Positions 32,721 through 46,224 of a DNA stretch of 64,000 nucleotides are shown here, one piece after another. The stretch spans positions 248,001 through 312,000 of the forward strand of contig NHNY01000009.1 in NCBI GenBank assembly GCA_002786065.1, read 5' to 3'. The number at the start of each line of letters is the position of its first letter. Position 1 is the stretch's first letter. The translations under genes were made by a program, and so were the position numbers. Below the pieces are notes generated by a model. The model saw only the letters and a list, made by a program, of their open reading frames with translations, was not told the DNA's origin and ran no database searches. This stretch comes from Microcyclospora pomicola (Eukaryota > Ascomycota > Dothideomycetes > Capnodiales).

Positions 32721-33633
32721 CCCGTTCCTTTCCTAGGCAGTAGACTCATCAGTCCTCCCAGTGCAATCTAAGCCAATGAAGTATCTGAACATAGCGGAGC
32801 CTGTTCTATAATGACATGGCCGTTCACATACTGGGTAGATCCTGGCCTGTAGTGTTCACTATCAAATGAAGCATGCGCTGATCACCTTGATGATACCCGA
32901 TGAAGGTCAAGATATCTTTAGGAGGTTTCGCGGGCTATACGCACGCTCTAGGCTCAACTTCGATTCTGGAAGGCTGCTTCAGCTCTATCTGGTGCTTGCA
33001 CCCGGTGAATTAATACAGTGGCAGGAGGAGGAGGTTGTATTGGAAGTCTGGGAGCGATGATGCGGCCAAAATGTCCCGTTAAGACTTTTTTACAGAAGAC
33101 CGACAGTATTGACATGACGGAACGCATTGTCAGCTGCGATCGTGAACCGACCATTTCCTTCAAACAAGCACATTGTGTACGACTGCCGGCTCGTGCTTTC
33201 CCGCCATTTTTCGACTGGGCCACCCTGTTCGATCGAGCTCAGCTTGGCCTGGAAAAGCACAATAACCCGTTCGGAAGGCAAAATGGTAACTAGTCGAAGC
33301 AGCGTTGTATACCTATGGGAAAAGCCTCTCGGTCGTCATCCTTGAAGTAGACACTTGCCCAAGTGACGAGGCATCTCGAAGTTACCAATCATCACGTGAC
33401 GTTCCGTCCTACACTTTAAAGAGGAAATTCTGCAGAGCTTATACATGTATGCTAGCCTAAATGCAAGCAAAGCTAGACGTCACTTTTGGCTATACCTATG
33501 AACCTTATTATCTTATGCTTCATAAATAATCTTCCATCTCAACTATTCTTGCGGTAGCTGTAACAAATCAAGCAATTGACAACCCTACCCAGTCGCACAC
33601 TAGGTGCTCGTAAGGGCCGCTTCGTACCCCGTC
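32721..33633. other. Spacer between PKS relic and bcd1
   Basis: No intact gene. Minus-strand frames at 33090-33281 may be further decayed polyketide-synthase sequence, but I could not match them to a domain. The right 250 bp, AT-richer, serve as the bcd1 promoter. Confidence 0.4.
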
Positions 33634-34967
33634 ATGGAAGACGCTCTGCTCTCCGACCTCTGTCGCATATGGTAGATAACACCCGTTCATTCCGTCCAGG
33701 AAAGCACATCTTTCAAGCGCCAATCACTAATTCGGCGACAAGCTACACGACTCCACCAAAATACAAGTGTCCACGCTGTAGCACGCAGACCTGCTCTCTG
33801 ACATGTTACAAGAGACACCAGCAGCGGGCGAACTGCAGCGGCATCCGGGATCCCGCCACCTACCTGAAGAAATCACAATGGGCCACCCCGGCGGGAATCG
33901 ACCAGGACTATAACTATCTGCGCGGCGTCGAGCAGCAGCTGGACCGTGCGAGCTCGGATGCGCAGACTCGCGGGATCGGCGTGCGAGGCGTAGTGTCGAA
34001 GAATATCGCACGGGGTCAGCGTCCAGATAGTGTGCTGCAGCGGTATCTGGCGGAGAACGAGATCACAGTCGAAAGGGCGCCGGTCGGGATGAGTCGGCAG
34101 AAGGTGAATCGAACGCGACCGACCAAGAGGGGAAATGTGGTGTGGTCGGTGGAGTGGCGGGAAGATGGGGTGGCGGAGGTGCAGCATGATTGTATGGAGT
34201 CCGCGAAGATCACCGCATTGTTCGAGTCGTGGAGCATCGAGAAGCAGAATCGAGCGAGGGGAGGGGTGAAGGAGGATGGGACTGGCGTAAGAGGGACGAA
34301 GCGGAAACGTGAAGTGGCGAAAGCGGAGGCAACTCCTGCAGCTGACATGGGAAAGACTGCAAGCTCAAGTCAAGACGCAGTTGATGGTGAGGGAAAGCCA
34401 CTAGAGCCAGCAATGCCGCTCTCAGAAGAGCTTCCAGCCATCACCGAGGAGGCCAAGCAAGCACCTGAACCCGGTGCATCCTCTCGAACACAAACCCCAG
34501 CTGCGGAAAACGAAGCACATCCCAATCCCAACGAAAATTCAGCACCTTCATGCAACACCGCCACGGAAACTACCGCCATCGATCAACCCCCACCCCTACA
34601 CTTCTACCTCTTCCAACCCAACACCGCAACTCCCAAGCGCGTCCTCCACCCCATCTCAGCCGACGATACCCTCACGACAGCGCTACGCCACCGCCTGGTG
34701 CAGGAATATCCCACCATCTACGTTCTACCACAAGGACCAGACGATCTCCCGTCCGAGTACATGCTCGCATCCGCCTACGCTGATACCCAGCGGAGTCTGA
34801 CTCTCAACCACCAAGGACCTTCGACATCTACGCCACGCAGCGGTCGGGGTGATCGTAGATCTGCGCCCGGTCATTTCGCTAATATGCCATCGCGAGAACA
34901 GGAGGTGGAAGAAGCGCTCGATGCGCAGGCTGTGCTGGAGATGTTGCGTAGGGATGTGACTGCGTGA
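33634..34967 (+). CDS. bcd1: BCD1/ZNHIT6-like box C/D snoRNA assembly factor
   Basis: Two exons, 33634-33671 and 33743-34967, encode 420 residues. The 71 nt intron (GTAGAT donor, CTAAT branch, ACAAG acceptor) splits a Cys codon (TG|C) and restores a full HIT zinc finger: C10-x2-C13, C22-x2-C25, C30-x3-C34, H38 and C44. After it comes the BCD1 signature CSGIRDPATYLKKSQWATP and YNYLRGVEQQLDRA, then the second conserved fragment ending in VVWSVEWREDG, a Glu/Pro-rich insert (about 200-330), and a C-terminal LHFYLFQP domain with ADDTLTTALRHRLVQEYPTI. BCD1 is a nuclear factor that loads NOP58 in early box C/D snoRNP assembly. An unspliced reading from 33576 lacks the first Cys pair, so the spliced model is preferred. 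Confidence 0.9.
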
Positions 34968-35149
34968 GAAGGAGAGGTTTCTGGAGATAGGATTCTGTAG
35001 ATTGTGTTCGTGAAGCGCAGGCATCCGGCTGTCGTGCCTTTAAGTCCCCCCCCCTTTTGTCATTGATATACCACCTAGGATAGGAAGTCATGCAATCTTA
35101 GAAACATGCTTGAACCACTTGTCCGAAGCCCCCCTCTTAGCTGATCCGA

Positions 35150-35330
35150 ACCTGATCTCGACTGACCTGACCTGGCCTGACCTGACCTGACCCAACCTAG
35201 CTCGACTCGACCCGACACGAACCTGCCTCGACTTGACCTGAACTCATCTCGCCTCGACCAGACACTGATCTGATCTGCGCTGGACTGCAGTCAACCTCAC
35301 CGATCTCGCCATGCCCTAATCCAATCCATG
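35150..35330. repeat. Degenerate CTGAC/CTCGA pentanucleotide tract
   Basis: Successive short words such as cctga, cctgg, ctcga, cccga and cttga repeat in five-base register over about 180 bp, suggesting an old, mutated pentamer array. Confidence 0.7.
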
Positions 35331-35776
35331 ACCTGCTCAAATCTAATGCATGACCTGCTCCAAACCCGCCCTACGTCGCCAGCCACATGTCAATTCCCCT
35401 CCCCCTGACATGACATGACCTACCTACCTACCTAACCAGCCTACAGTTACGATCACCTCACCTCAACTCGACTCAACTTAACTTGACCAAGATATCTCAA
35501 CCGTCGAAGAAGAAGAACTACCTTACGAACGCGTCGATGCAACACTCGCGGCACACTACACTAACTTACAGCGGTAAGGTATGATTTAGAGTCGAGCGCA
35601 GCAGCAGTGCCAGCAGAGCAAATCACATCACGTCACATCTAAACCACCCAGCATCAAGGAATCAATTCGATACCGATAGCGATACCTTGAGGTAAGTTAC
35701 CTCGAGGAAATGAGGTGAGGGGAGGTGAGGTAAGGTGAGGAGTGCAGATGGCATCCGCGAGCATACCTTACTCTAC

Positions 35777-35838
35777 ACGCTGCTACTGCTGCCGCTACTG
35801 CTACTGCTGCTACTGCTGCTGCTGCTACTGCGACTGCC
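35777..35838. repeat. Imperfect trinucleotide (CTG/CTA) array
   Basis: About twenty triplets of CTG and CTA with occasional CCG/CGA; intergenic. Confidence 0.85.
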
Positions 35839-36611
35839 ATATAATTGCCGTAGGTAGGTAGCCATCTTCGATTCGCGACAGTCATCTCGATCTACTACGG
35901 CCCATCTCTGTCTACTATAGCTAAGGTATTCATCATCCAGCAAAGTCATTTCTACGGAAGAATTGATCTGGAGCAAGAAAGGCGGGATACAGAAGTGGTA
36001 TAGTACATAACATACATAACATACAGAGTAGTTGTAGTAGTAGCAGCAGCCCAGCAGCGAAGCTCCAGGCAAAGGCTAAGTAACAGAAACAAGACACAAG
36101 AAACTTTCAACGGGCCAGCATGTAACAATCAACAATCAACATATAAAAACAAACAGACAAATAAACATCGTGAGGTGAGGTGAAGCTCGGGGGATCCTTC
36201 GGGGGCATGTGTATATAGTATGTGTTTGCAGAGTGGACGGGGGTGAGGGAGGGGCGATCCTCACTCTCTTCTGTGTCCTCCATCCCTCTGCGTTGTTCTT
36301 CTTCACAGCTCGCTTCTTGCCTCCCGATTCCTCTCCTTCACCTCCCGCTGCTGTTATTGTTGCATTGTGTCAAGACTCCGATCCTCCAAAAACGTCCCGG
36401 GCACCGAAAGAGGAATGCTCCCTCGCCGCAGGACGTACGCTTTCTTTCGTCATTCATCGTCGCAGTAGGGAATAAAAAGCAAAAGAAGGCGCCGACGCCA
36501 ACACCAACACCGACCCACAACGACAAGACTGTGCTCTTGCTCGGGGCAAAACATCGAAACATTCGCGATCCGCGCATCGCCACCCTGTAGTCGCATGGTA
36601 AACTGCCCCAC

Positions 36612-39600
36612 CTAGAAGCAATTGAGCTGACTCTTCTTCTTCTTGTTCTTGGTCGAGTTGAGCTCGGCCATGCGCTGCTCGAGGGCCTGGCGCGCGCGTT
36701 CGGCACGCACGCGCATCTCGCGCTCCTCCTCGACGGCCTGCACGCTGGCGCGCGACTCGCTGCGCTGCTTGCGCAACCCGACCAGCTCGTCTTCGAGGCC
36801 GGTGCACTTCTTGCGCCAGTTCTCCATCTCGGATTTGGTGCGGTTGGCTGACGTTTCGAGGTCGACGAGCGCCTCCTCGAGGGTTGCAGTCAGCTGCTTC
36901 TCGGCGAAGAGATGTTTCTCGATCGTGCGGATGCGCGCTTCTTGCTCCTCGAGTAATTGACTCATACCGAGTTCTTTGGAGGTGTGGCGGGAGCCGGGTG
37001 GGGAGATGGGCGAAGTCGGGCGTTGGGTGGGAGAGCCGGTCTGCTCGCCGTGCGGCACGGGGTTGGGGGATGTCATAGGGGTGTTGGGGAGAGGAGGAAG
37101 AGGGATGGATGGTGGTGGGGTGGGGAGTGTCCCCGAGCGAGGCTGCGCTGACGAGCCTTGCGAGGCTGATCTCGCAAGAGCGATTGCTGCTGCCTCGGGT
37201 GATAATGATTCTCGGTTGAAGTTGCCCGAGTTGACGGATGTGATGGACTGGCGCTGCAGGGCAGTGATTTGTTGCTGTGATATGTCAGTACATTGTCGTG
37301 CATCATCGTAATAAATCCACTCACCTCGAGCGAAGCGTTCTTCATCTTCTGGTCCTCCAGCTCGCGCTCCAACTCGATACGCGCCTGCACCGTCTCCGAG
37401 TGCATGGTAGACATTCGGTGGTTGGCCGCTTTGTGCGTGTCAAAGGTGTTGTTGAGCTGCTCCTCGAGCTCGTCGACCAAGCGCGAACTCTTCTTCTCGC
37501 GTTCGGCGACCTTCTCGAAGTTGGCAATCGCCTCCTCGTTGATCGACTTGAGCTCGGCAATCTTGCTCTCCAAGTCCAGAGTGTGGGTGAGAGAGTGTTG
37601 GAGTTCCTCTTGAACGGCTTTGAGCTCGTTGGTTGTCTTGAGGTGACGGCCATGCACTTCCTTGCCCTCCTCGACCAATCCCTTGATTTGCACTGGAAGA
37701 TTGGTCGCGTCGGTTTCATAACCAAGCGCCGCCGAGGCGGTGCGGAGGATACCCGCGAGTCGTGTCTGATGCTCGGTGAGGTCAGACTCGAGGTTGGAAA
37801 CGACAAAGTTGTGGTGCTTCTCCATCGCGATGTGTTGATCCTTGGCCTCGCTCTGTGCATTGTCCATTGACATCTTGAGATCGTCCACTTCTTTGCTGTG
37901 GGCAGCCTGCAAGGATTCCAGGCTTTCTTGATGGATCTCAATAGCCGACTTGTGCACTTGCAACTGGTTCTCGAGGCTGGCGACGAGGTCCTTGTGGGTT
38001 TGGAGCTCCTTCTGGGTCAGGGATCGAGAGGCGGAATCCTCCTCTACCCGTTGCAGAAGCGTGCCATACGACTCCTCGAGATGCTCCAATTTCACGACAT
38101 GCTTCTCCGCAGTCGCTTTGTGGTCGTCAATCTGCTTTTGCATGGCGCCGACCACCTCTCGGTGCTTGGTGCGCTCCTTCAGCAGGATACCAGTGTTGCT
38201 GGAATCGCTGTTCGCTGATCGAGCAGCTTGCTCGATGTCGTTCATCTCGTCCTCGAGATCGGCAATGGTGTTCAACAGCTTGGCTTCTGAAGCCTTCATC
38301 GCCGTCATGGCTTGGTTGTGGCGCGACTCCCACTCGGTGAGCTCCTTCTGCAGACGAGCGATGTCCTCCGCACGCTCTCCATCAATCTCAGCCATGGAAG
38401 TGCGGGCGGTGGTGGTGGATGCATGGCCCAATTCGCGCTCCACATCACCCGCGGGCGTTTCAGGGAAGTCACCAGGCATGTGCTGATCGTCTACAGGGGT
38501 AGGCAAGAATCTGGCTTGCGATGCTGCGGCCTTCTGATGGGAATCGAGGCTGGTCCGGAGCGACTCGATCTGTTCTTGAAGTTCCTTCTCTCGTTCAGCG
38601 TGTTGCTCGTGCAGCACCCGGATCTGGTTCTCACTTTCCATCAGTTGCTCTCGCATTTGTCCAACCACCGAAAAGTCCACACCAGAAGATGCCCGCATGC
38701 TGGACCGCTCACGTGTCAAGCCAGAGATGATGGTCTGCTTGCTCTCCATCTCCTTACGCACGTTGGCCAGCTCCACCTCAAGCGCCTGCACTCGCTCGGA
38801 GCGGCCATTGAGCTCCGAGACGAGGGTGTTGAGGTTCAATTCGAAGCTTTGCCGGGCATCTATGTTTGATTCAAGGTGGTCTTGAGCGATGGTCTTGAGT
38901 GAGCTGAACGATCGCGACGCTCGCTCATGACCAACACCCAGCACATCCTCTGATTTTCTCCTCCAGCTGATTGGTTTGCCGAAGCCAGCACTGCCTGGAG
39001 ATGCTGGGGAGTTGTTTTGGGCGCGTTGGACCTGCTGTTTGAGGTCACGAACCTGCAGCAAGGTCTCCTCGTGCGTCTGTGCGAGAGCATTGTAGGCGTC
39101 GGTCAACTCATCAACCCCGGCATTCTGATGAGACTGGAGTCGATGCACCACTTCCGCATTCCGCTGACTCGGTCCAGCGGCTTGCTCGTCAGAGTCACTG
39201 ACTTGTCCGGTCGCCTGTGCATCCGCGCTCTGCAAGCCCCTGGATGCGTTGAACTCCCCATGCGAGGATCGTTCCGCCGAGTGCGAGGATGAGGAATGTC
39301 CTTGCGATCGTGCCGATTCTTCTCCCCTCATCCCCGCGTCTGCTAAAAAAGCTGTTGGTCCATTCGTCGCCTTTGGCGTGGAGATCTCGCCGTCTGTTGG
39401 CTCCGCACGCAGTTCGGCCTGAGCCTCCTTGCCGTACTCGACCTTGGCCAGCGTCTCCAGTGCGGTCTGATATTTCTGCTGCAGGTTGTTGTAGTCGACC
39501 AAGTTGGCCTCGTGCTCGGATCGTAAATCGAACAATTCCAGGGTCAGGTTCTCGACTTTGTCGGCCATGAGATCGTTCAGTGCAGGATGGTGGGAGTCGC

Positions 39601-42103
39601 TGGCTTGGACCGACGCGCGGAAGTCTTTGTGGCTCATGTTGCGTTGATGTCCCGGACCGCTATACTGCGATTGGTCGTCATTGCGAGAGACGAAGTCATC
39701 ATCATAATGCGAGGATGAACTTTGTGGAGGTCGGAATGGATCGTAGTCCTCGTCGTCCATGTCATGACCTCCGTTGAGCTTGTGCTCGCCGTTCTGCATC
39801 GGCTGGACCGCGGGCGCTGATGCACCATCACGACCGATAACATCAAGCTCTCCGAGCAGGTTGTCCAGTCGTCCGATGCTCCGTTGTCGCTCTACCACAC
39901 TCTCCAGGCGTTCAATCTCGCGTTGCATCGTCTCTTGGTCTGACTCCGCTTCCGCCAATCGCTCTTCAAGTGTGGAGATGTATTCTTCGGCACCGCTTTC
40001 GCTTTCACGCACTCTTGCCAGCTCTTTGCGCAGTTCCGCGATGCTTCCCGCCGCTCTCTCTTCTCCAGACGCCGTGCCTTCCACCTGATCTTCGAGCTCA
40101 CGCAGATATGCCTCGTTGCTTGCCTCGCGATCCAAGAACTTCTGGACGCGCGTTTGTAGTTGTTGCTGGATCGTCCCCATGTATGCGATTCGGGTGTCCT
40201 TCTCGATCAATGTGCTTTCGGTCATGGACAGCGAGGAGCGGGTGGTGGAGAGGGATGCCTCCAAGCTCTGGATGGTCCTCTCGTATTCGGCTAGAACAAC
40301 GTCAACAGCCTGGGCAAAAGAGTTTGATCGTGCGATTCTCTCGGTGGCGTCTCCACCGATGGCCTCGTCAAGAAGGGGGGTGCTCCCAACATCATTCTTG
40401 CGTGCTTTGGAAAGTTCTGCAATCAGGCTGCCATGGCGTTGGCTCAAGGCGTTGTAGCTTTCCTGCATATCCATGAGCTGTAATTGGAGTTCGGATTCCT
40501 TGCCCCTCTTTGTGCCATTAGACCCGCCCCGTTGGTCATTGCTCTCCGAGTGTCTGATTTGGTCGCGCAAGAACGTGACTTCCGCTCGGAGTCTCTCGAT
40601 CGCCGCCTGCTTATCGTGGTCTTCGTGACTCTGCTGGATTTCCGGCTTGCCCTGGATCGATTGTGCTCGGTACGCGTAGGAGAGGGTGTTGAGCGTTTCG
40701 TTGAGATGGAAGACTGCGGGCGTCACACAGGCTACCATGAAGGTGATTGCGTTGCCACCGAGCGAGTCTTGTAGCAGGCGCGTCAATTTGGAGTCTCTGT
40801 AGGAGATGTGCGAGTTTCCACCCTTGGAGGAAAGCTGGGAGATGACCTTGCCGAGGCTAGCCAGGCCGCCGTTGATGCTGATGCCCTCCTTCGCCCGCTC
40901 GCCGGTCGCACCGGTGTTCTTGAGGCGTTCACTGCCTGCCAGATCCACAAAATGGAGCTTGCTGTCGATGGTGATGACGTTCTCGGCGAATGCTTCCGCA
41001 GGCATCGATCGGCGCTTCTCGAGCTTGGAAGTGCCGGCTGTGCGCTCCGTCTTTTTCTGGACCAAGTTGAGCGTGAACACCGCATGTGATCGGGAGGAGC
41101 GGGCGTTGATGGCGGTCGCATCGGTCTGTCTGATCGAAGAGCCAAAATTCAAGGCGTTGAGCAGGTCTTCGACGGAATGTATCGCCACCGAGTTGAGACC
41201 GGTCAGCAGGATGCGCCCCTTCTTGTCCTCGCGGATCGCGACTTCATTGCGATCGCGGTCCGGCGTGTTCTCCGCGACGAGCAGATCGCGCAGAGTCTCG
41301 TTGTGTATCTCCACATATGTCGCTCGTAGTTCCCAGTTCTTGATGGCATTCCCGTTCATCCCATTGAGCGCTTTGGTCATCGCGGCGAGGGATGGTAGGC
41401 CTTGCGTTGAATATCTCTTCGGCGTCTGCAGGTTACTCTGGCGGGGGAGACCTCCATTCAACTGCTCGAACAGAGCTTGGGCGGCGCGTGGGACGATGCC
41501 CATGACATCTGGATCGCCCTGGTCCGTCGGGCCGGAGGTGCCCATGGTGAAGGACTTGCCGGCGCCGGACTGACCGTACGCCATGATGGAGACATTGTAG
41601 CCCTTGACGAACGAGGAGACGCTGTCGCTGAGGTAGTCCCACACGCCTTCCTGGGTGGTGCTTTCGTCGAACACTCGGTCGAAGGCGAACAGCTTCTTGC
41701 CTTTGTCGGAGCGGACGGTGAGGCTGGAGGCGGTGGGCACTTCGCAGGTGCTTTCGCGGAATCGCTGGGGGATGAGGTCGAATCCGGGATCTGAGGGCTG
41801 TCGTGGCACGTCAGTCGAGAACATCTACAATAATCAAACTTGCGACAATGGCGCAGGTGCGAGACATACCTTGAGAGGCGGTCGAACGCGCACGGCGACT
41901 CGAACCGCCGTCTTGACGTCGTCGTCATTGTATCGATTCAGCGGGGTGAAGTCGGTGATCCGACTTGAGCTCCGCTTCCCCCGTCCTTGCGCCATGCTGC
42001 TGGTGCTCGGTCGTGAGGAGTGGCCGCCGGTGAAGGCCGCCGGAGGTTTGGTCGGCGACGCAGGCTCACCTGGCGCCGGCGATGTGGTGGAGGCTGCGGC
42101 CAT
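36612..42103 (-). CDS. Kinesin-4 family motor protein
   Basis: Three phase-0 exons on the minus strand, 42103-41870, 41824-37325 and 37274-36612, encode 1798 residues. After a Ser/Pro-rich leader the motor begins with VKTAVRVAVRVRPPLK (exon 1) and continues with the P-loop GQSGAGKSFTMG (about 162-173). Switch I is NARSSRSHAVF and switch II is VDLAGSERLKNTGATGERAK; then HISYRDSKLTRLLQDSLGG and ETLNTLSYAYRA close the motor. The GERAKEGISINGGL and RDSKLTRLLQDSLGGN features fit kinesin-4 (KIF4/KIF21-type). About 1200 residues of broken coiled coil follow, then a Pro/Ser-rich linker and a final coiled coil ending in a basic KNKKKKSQLNCF tail. Kinesin-4 motors are plus-end directed and regulate microtubule dynamics or the spindle midzone. 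Cargo is not evident. Confidence 0.92.
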
Positions 42104-45100
42104 GATGTGGGAAAGGAGGAGGCTCTTGCTGTGCTGGCTGCCCCGGTCGAGCAATCACTGGCCCTGCAGCGAAGCGAAGTCCCGCGATCCCCGGTGAACA
42201 GGTCGCGTGGTCGGTAGCGAGTGGAAGCACTGATTCGCCGCAAGGGTTATTGCATCGCGCGCTTCACGTGGTGTCGGGTCAGGCGAAGCAGAGGGTGACG
42301 CGCATGGGCTCGAGTAGGCGCAGGTGATGGCAATGGTCGTGATGGTCGTGAGGCTGGTGATTGATGTTCAAGGCGATGGGGGTGTGCGTGCCAATGGGTG
42401 AGTGAGGCCGGCGTGAATAATGTCGAGAGCAGGTGGCCGGCAGTCTAGCAGGGGTGGGAGGATGTGTGGAATGTGCATCCAGGGAGACGGCGATCGGCGG
42501 GTGGTCGAGGTCTTACGCAGTCACGAACGAGGCAGCCGCCAGCGACGGCGCGAAACCTTGTTGGCGGGCGGGCAGCAAGGGCGCAGCCTCTACTGGTCGA
42601 GTGGGCTGCCGGGCGTTTCCCACGTTTCGTAGATTGGATTTCTCGTTATTGTGAGCTTTTACAATGTCATGCATGCAGCTTCAAGAGAGGGATGCGAGGT
42701 GGTGGTGGATGGTGGTGGTGGATGGTGGGGATGCAGGAGACGGAGGAGAGCTCGAGACAAGAATGGGTGGTGCGGTGCGGTCATCACTCAAGCTCACTCA
42801 GCTGGGTTTTGCGGGCATATACCGTCCAAGCGTTTGTTATGCCGAGAGCATGTGAATGTGAGTGCGACTATTATGCTGCCAACATCCGAACCACTTCCAA
42901 CTTCAGCAGCCGGCCTGCGACGCCAACCTCACCGCAGGAATCTCATCCTGGTCTCTTGATGATATCCATAGATGCTGGTCAGAGATTCCCTTCACGATGA
43001 TATCCAGCCACCGGCCTCGTCTATGATTACTCTCATCTGTGCCTGCAGCAGCCTTCCATCAGACAACCGCGGGCGGCACGGCACTCGTACGCCACCTCAC
43101 GGCCGCTAGAATCTCATCTCCAGCCACCGATTCCTTTTCCGGTTCTTCCATGTCGTTCCGCTTCTGTTCACCATGGAATACGAGTGTCAGTCTGAGACAG
43201 AGACAGAGACTAGCACTCGAAACACCGGGAGCGCTCGTCGAGATCGGTCCAGCCGCGGTCAGCGATCCAGCGGTGAGCGGTGACGGTGGTGCATAGTTGA
43301 TGAGCATTTTCTTACCTGTCACGAAGGATCCCTCCATCTTTTCCCACACGCAGCTCCCCCATGCCACCTCCCGGGCCAGTCTGCTGGGAGATGCCCCCTT
43401 TCTTCAGCCCTTCGTCCATCGTCGGCTGCGATAGGTTACAGATCTTGCTTAGCGTGCCCCAAAAGGCGGATTGCATGCAACGGAAGCGATGGATTTGCGT
43501 CCCCGGCGCTGGCGGCTGCTTAGCCCAACTCTGCTCACCCGGCATCCTGCACTCCACCCGTCCTTCTGCACCCCGTTAACCTTTTCGCGCTCATGCATCC
43601 AATTCACTGCAGCATCCGCGACCGTGTTACCTTCGCGTTGGACCACGTCCAGAGTGCAGATTCATGCTCGGGCGGCCGTTGGTCCATGCTCCGCTGAGAT
43701 ATGCCGAGGAATCTGATGGCGCACTGTCATATGACAGCCCGACTGCCGTAGCATCTGCACGCTCTGATAATACGCTACAGTACAGTACAGTAGTGAGTGA
43801 CATGTCAAAGTCTGTTGCAACATGTCCGCCGCCGTACACGTCTGCGCACGACAACACGTCGACGCAGCCTGCATGATGTGACATGCGGACCTGTCCAAAT
43901 CATGAATTGCGCTGTGGTGTAGTCATATGCGTGTTGGCACGTCAGCTTGGCAAGCAACACCGTCAGCATGGAGACAATCCAACATCCCTGCCACACTCTA
44001 CCATCGGACATTATCCTTTGAGCATGAACACATCCGTTGCGAACCTTCACTCGGTTGCGCAACTCGTCGATCTGCACACCCTCCTACCATGCGGCTTGAA
44101 CGGTGGGGAATCCATGCCTTCAGCCTTCGTCGTTTGCGTTTGCGTCTTCAACTGCTACCCTCAACTTTGTTGCCCATTGATGCACGATCGTTGATCTGCA
44201 GCATCCATTCGGTGCCTGAACGATATATCATATCATCCCAGGACCGAGGCGGAAAATAGACACTCTCAAAACACCACATTCCGCGCTTCTCAAGACAGTA
44301 CCATTCTTTCGCTCATGATCAGCCGTCGATGATGCTACTTGCGCCGTCCGGCTTCATCTCCGAACCCTTTGACAAGCACCAAGTGCCAGGTACCTCATGC
44401 GAACAATCACGAGCACGTACCTAGACATGTAGACATGTACCCGGTACATGGAGATTATCGTTGAAACCCATGCGACCCATTCCGCCCCACCGACTCTGCG
44501 CCAATCAATTCTGCTCGCAGCAAATCTAATTCGAGACGTCGATGATCACCCCCGAAGCACGTCAGGCAGATGACGCCAGCCATCGCATGTCCATCTCCAT
44601 TCCATTTTTATTGCTACAGGTAGGTACGTACCGAAGGTAAGGTACTGTACATACTCAGCCGTACCTTTCGCACATGCACACGCACACGCACATCATCTTC
44701 CATTCTTCATAATCCTGCCCAACGCACAGTATTCCAGAAGGTAGGCATCGTACTCCAATGCCGTGCTGAACGTGAACGTGAACGTGAACGTGCTGGACAT
44801 GCACGCCCGTTGAGCGCTTACGGTACATGTCATTTCCCCCATGCAGCCGCATCTCGAATGTGGCTGGCATGCGGCATGCCGTTCATTTGGATGGATTTCA
44901 CCTCCAGCCGCGTCTGCTTGTGGTTATTCCCCTAGGGTTCGGAAAGATAGGATGCCAAACTGTACGAGATTCTTGTACGAAGGGACGCTCATATGTCACA
45001 AGATAACATCTACATCGACTCTCGAGCGCCGTCGAGATGTTAGTAGAGACAATGATGAGACGATTCTAGAAGAGTGAAGTCGTAGGCTGCTGCTCTTTAC

Positions 45101-46224
45101 GATATGATGTTCGACCTCATCGATCGACTACTTCTTATACAACGGAACATGCTGCTTCCTTGCTGTCCACGAGAGTGCGAAGGTGGACTGTACACGACAC
45201 GACACTTCCCATCTACTCTACTCGACACAAGCGCAGTACTGTAATGCTGTGCTGGAACACTTATCTCCCTAGGTAGGTCTGGACCATAGACAATGTAGGA
45301 TACTGGACTTTAGCACATGTATGTAGTTCAGGCTAGCTAGAGGTGGGACTTTATATACTACCTTATACTACTACCTCAGGCAGCTACCTTAAGCACTTTC
45401 TCCTCCAGGAGCGATTCGGAATGAGACGCTGGATTATGGCAAGATCTGTTCCATGTCTGTATGTAAGGTAGCTGACGAACATCACCCTACGGTCCGCAAC
45501 GCTCAGTCGAACATCAGAAGCCAACCCGACGGTACCGCGTAAAAAGTTCCACAGATGCAGCGCGGCACGGGTGACTGACCGTGGTGTCCCGTCTGCATTC
45601 CCCCTACCCTCACCTGAACACAGAGTACGGTCGACGTTGACATCAAGGCAGTCCTGTACATCACCCTCAGTCCTCGACGCCGTCTAAGCATGGAACTCAC
45701 GAAGATTCGGTCCCGTGTCTGACCATCGTCTTGCGTTGACATGCAAACTCGCCCGGCAGATGTTACGTGGCCATGTGATATGGATATCTACGTTGGAATG
45801 AAGTATGCGAAGTGTGACGCTTCGGAGGCCTCGTCGTTGTTTGGACTAGGTACTAGTGGTCTATGGATGATCTTGGCTCACCAACATTCGAATCTTTCTA
45901 CGGTATCTTAGTCGATGGTTGTTGCGGGGAGGCACTGGAGCGCATGGCAGACCGCAGCACATTTCATCTACAGGATTGATATGTCAGGCTCGCTTGACTC
46001 AGGGTCTTCGTACGTAGTTTGTGTCTTGATCATTGATGTGTTACTGGCGTGGGGAATTTTTGTGTTTCGTTGATGAGGAAGAATGTGCAAGCCGTGTCGT
46101 TCTCTGCTTCTCGGTAGAATTGGATCTTGCGAATCTACGTCACGAATTTGATGGTGTATCAATTAGAGATACGTGGGACGTGACTGCTATAGCATTTGAG
46201 TACCAGCTTGAGTTCTCGCGAGCC
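42104..46224. other. Gene-poor 4.1 kb stretch
   Basis: The left end is the kinesin promoter, the right end the 3' flank of the TMEM19 gene. In between only short, overlapping frames without recognisable domains were seen. Small repeats: a hexamer GTGAAC run (44766-44792), CACACG run (about 44667-44692), TACAG run (about 43774-43791), and several ACCT/AGGT tracts (44390, 44620-44650, 45270, 45355-45395). No transposon ends or RNA genes seen. Confidence 0.5.
44766..44792. repeat. (GTGAAC)4 minisatellite
   Basis: Four near-perfect GTGAAC copies in tandem; intergenic. Confidence 0.9.

Larger units (their letters stand above)
34968..36611. other. Convergent spacer rich in simple and degenerate repeats
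   Basis: Lies between the stops of bcd1 (plus) and the kinesin gene (minus). It contains a run of degenerate CTGAC/CTCGA-type pentamers (about 35150-35330), an ACCT run near 35418-35440, GAGGT repeats (about 35700-35745) and a CTG/CTA triplet array (about 35777-35838). Open frames over the triplet array are just runs of Ser or Ala. No gene recognised. Confidence 0.6.

Noticed and set aside
33090-33281. Minus frame as a further polyketide-synthase domain
   Set aside because: Translation matches no PKS domain I can identify; left as an unassigned flank of the relic.
35150-35330. Possible interstitial telomere repeat
   Set aside because: The words are CCTGA/CTCGA types, not the fungal CCCTAA/TTAGGG.
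35697-36072. Frames with poly-Ser or poly-Ala runs
   Set aside because: Produced by the CTG/CTA triplet array, not by a gene.
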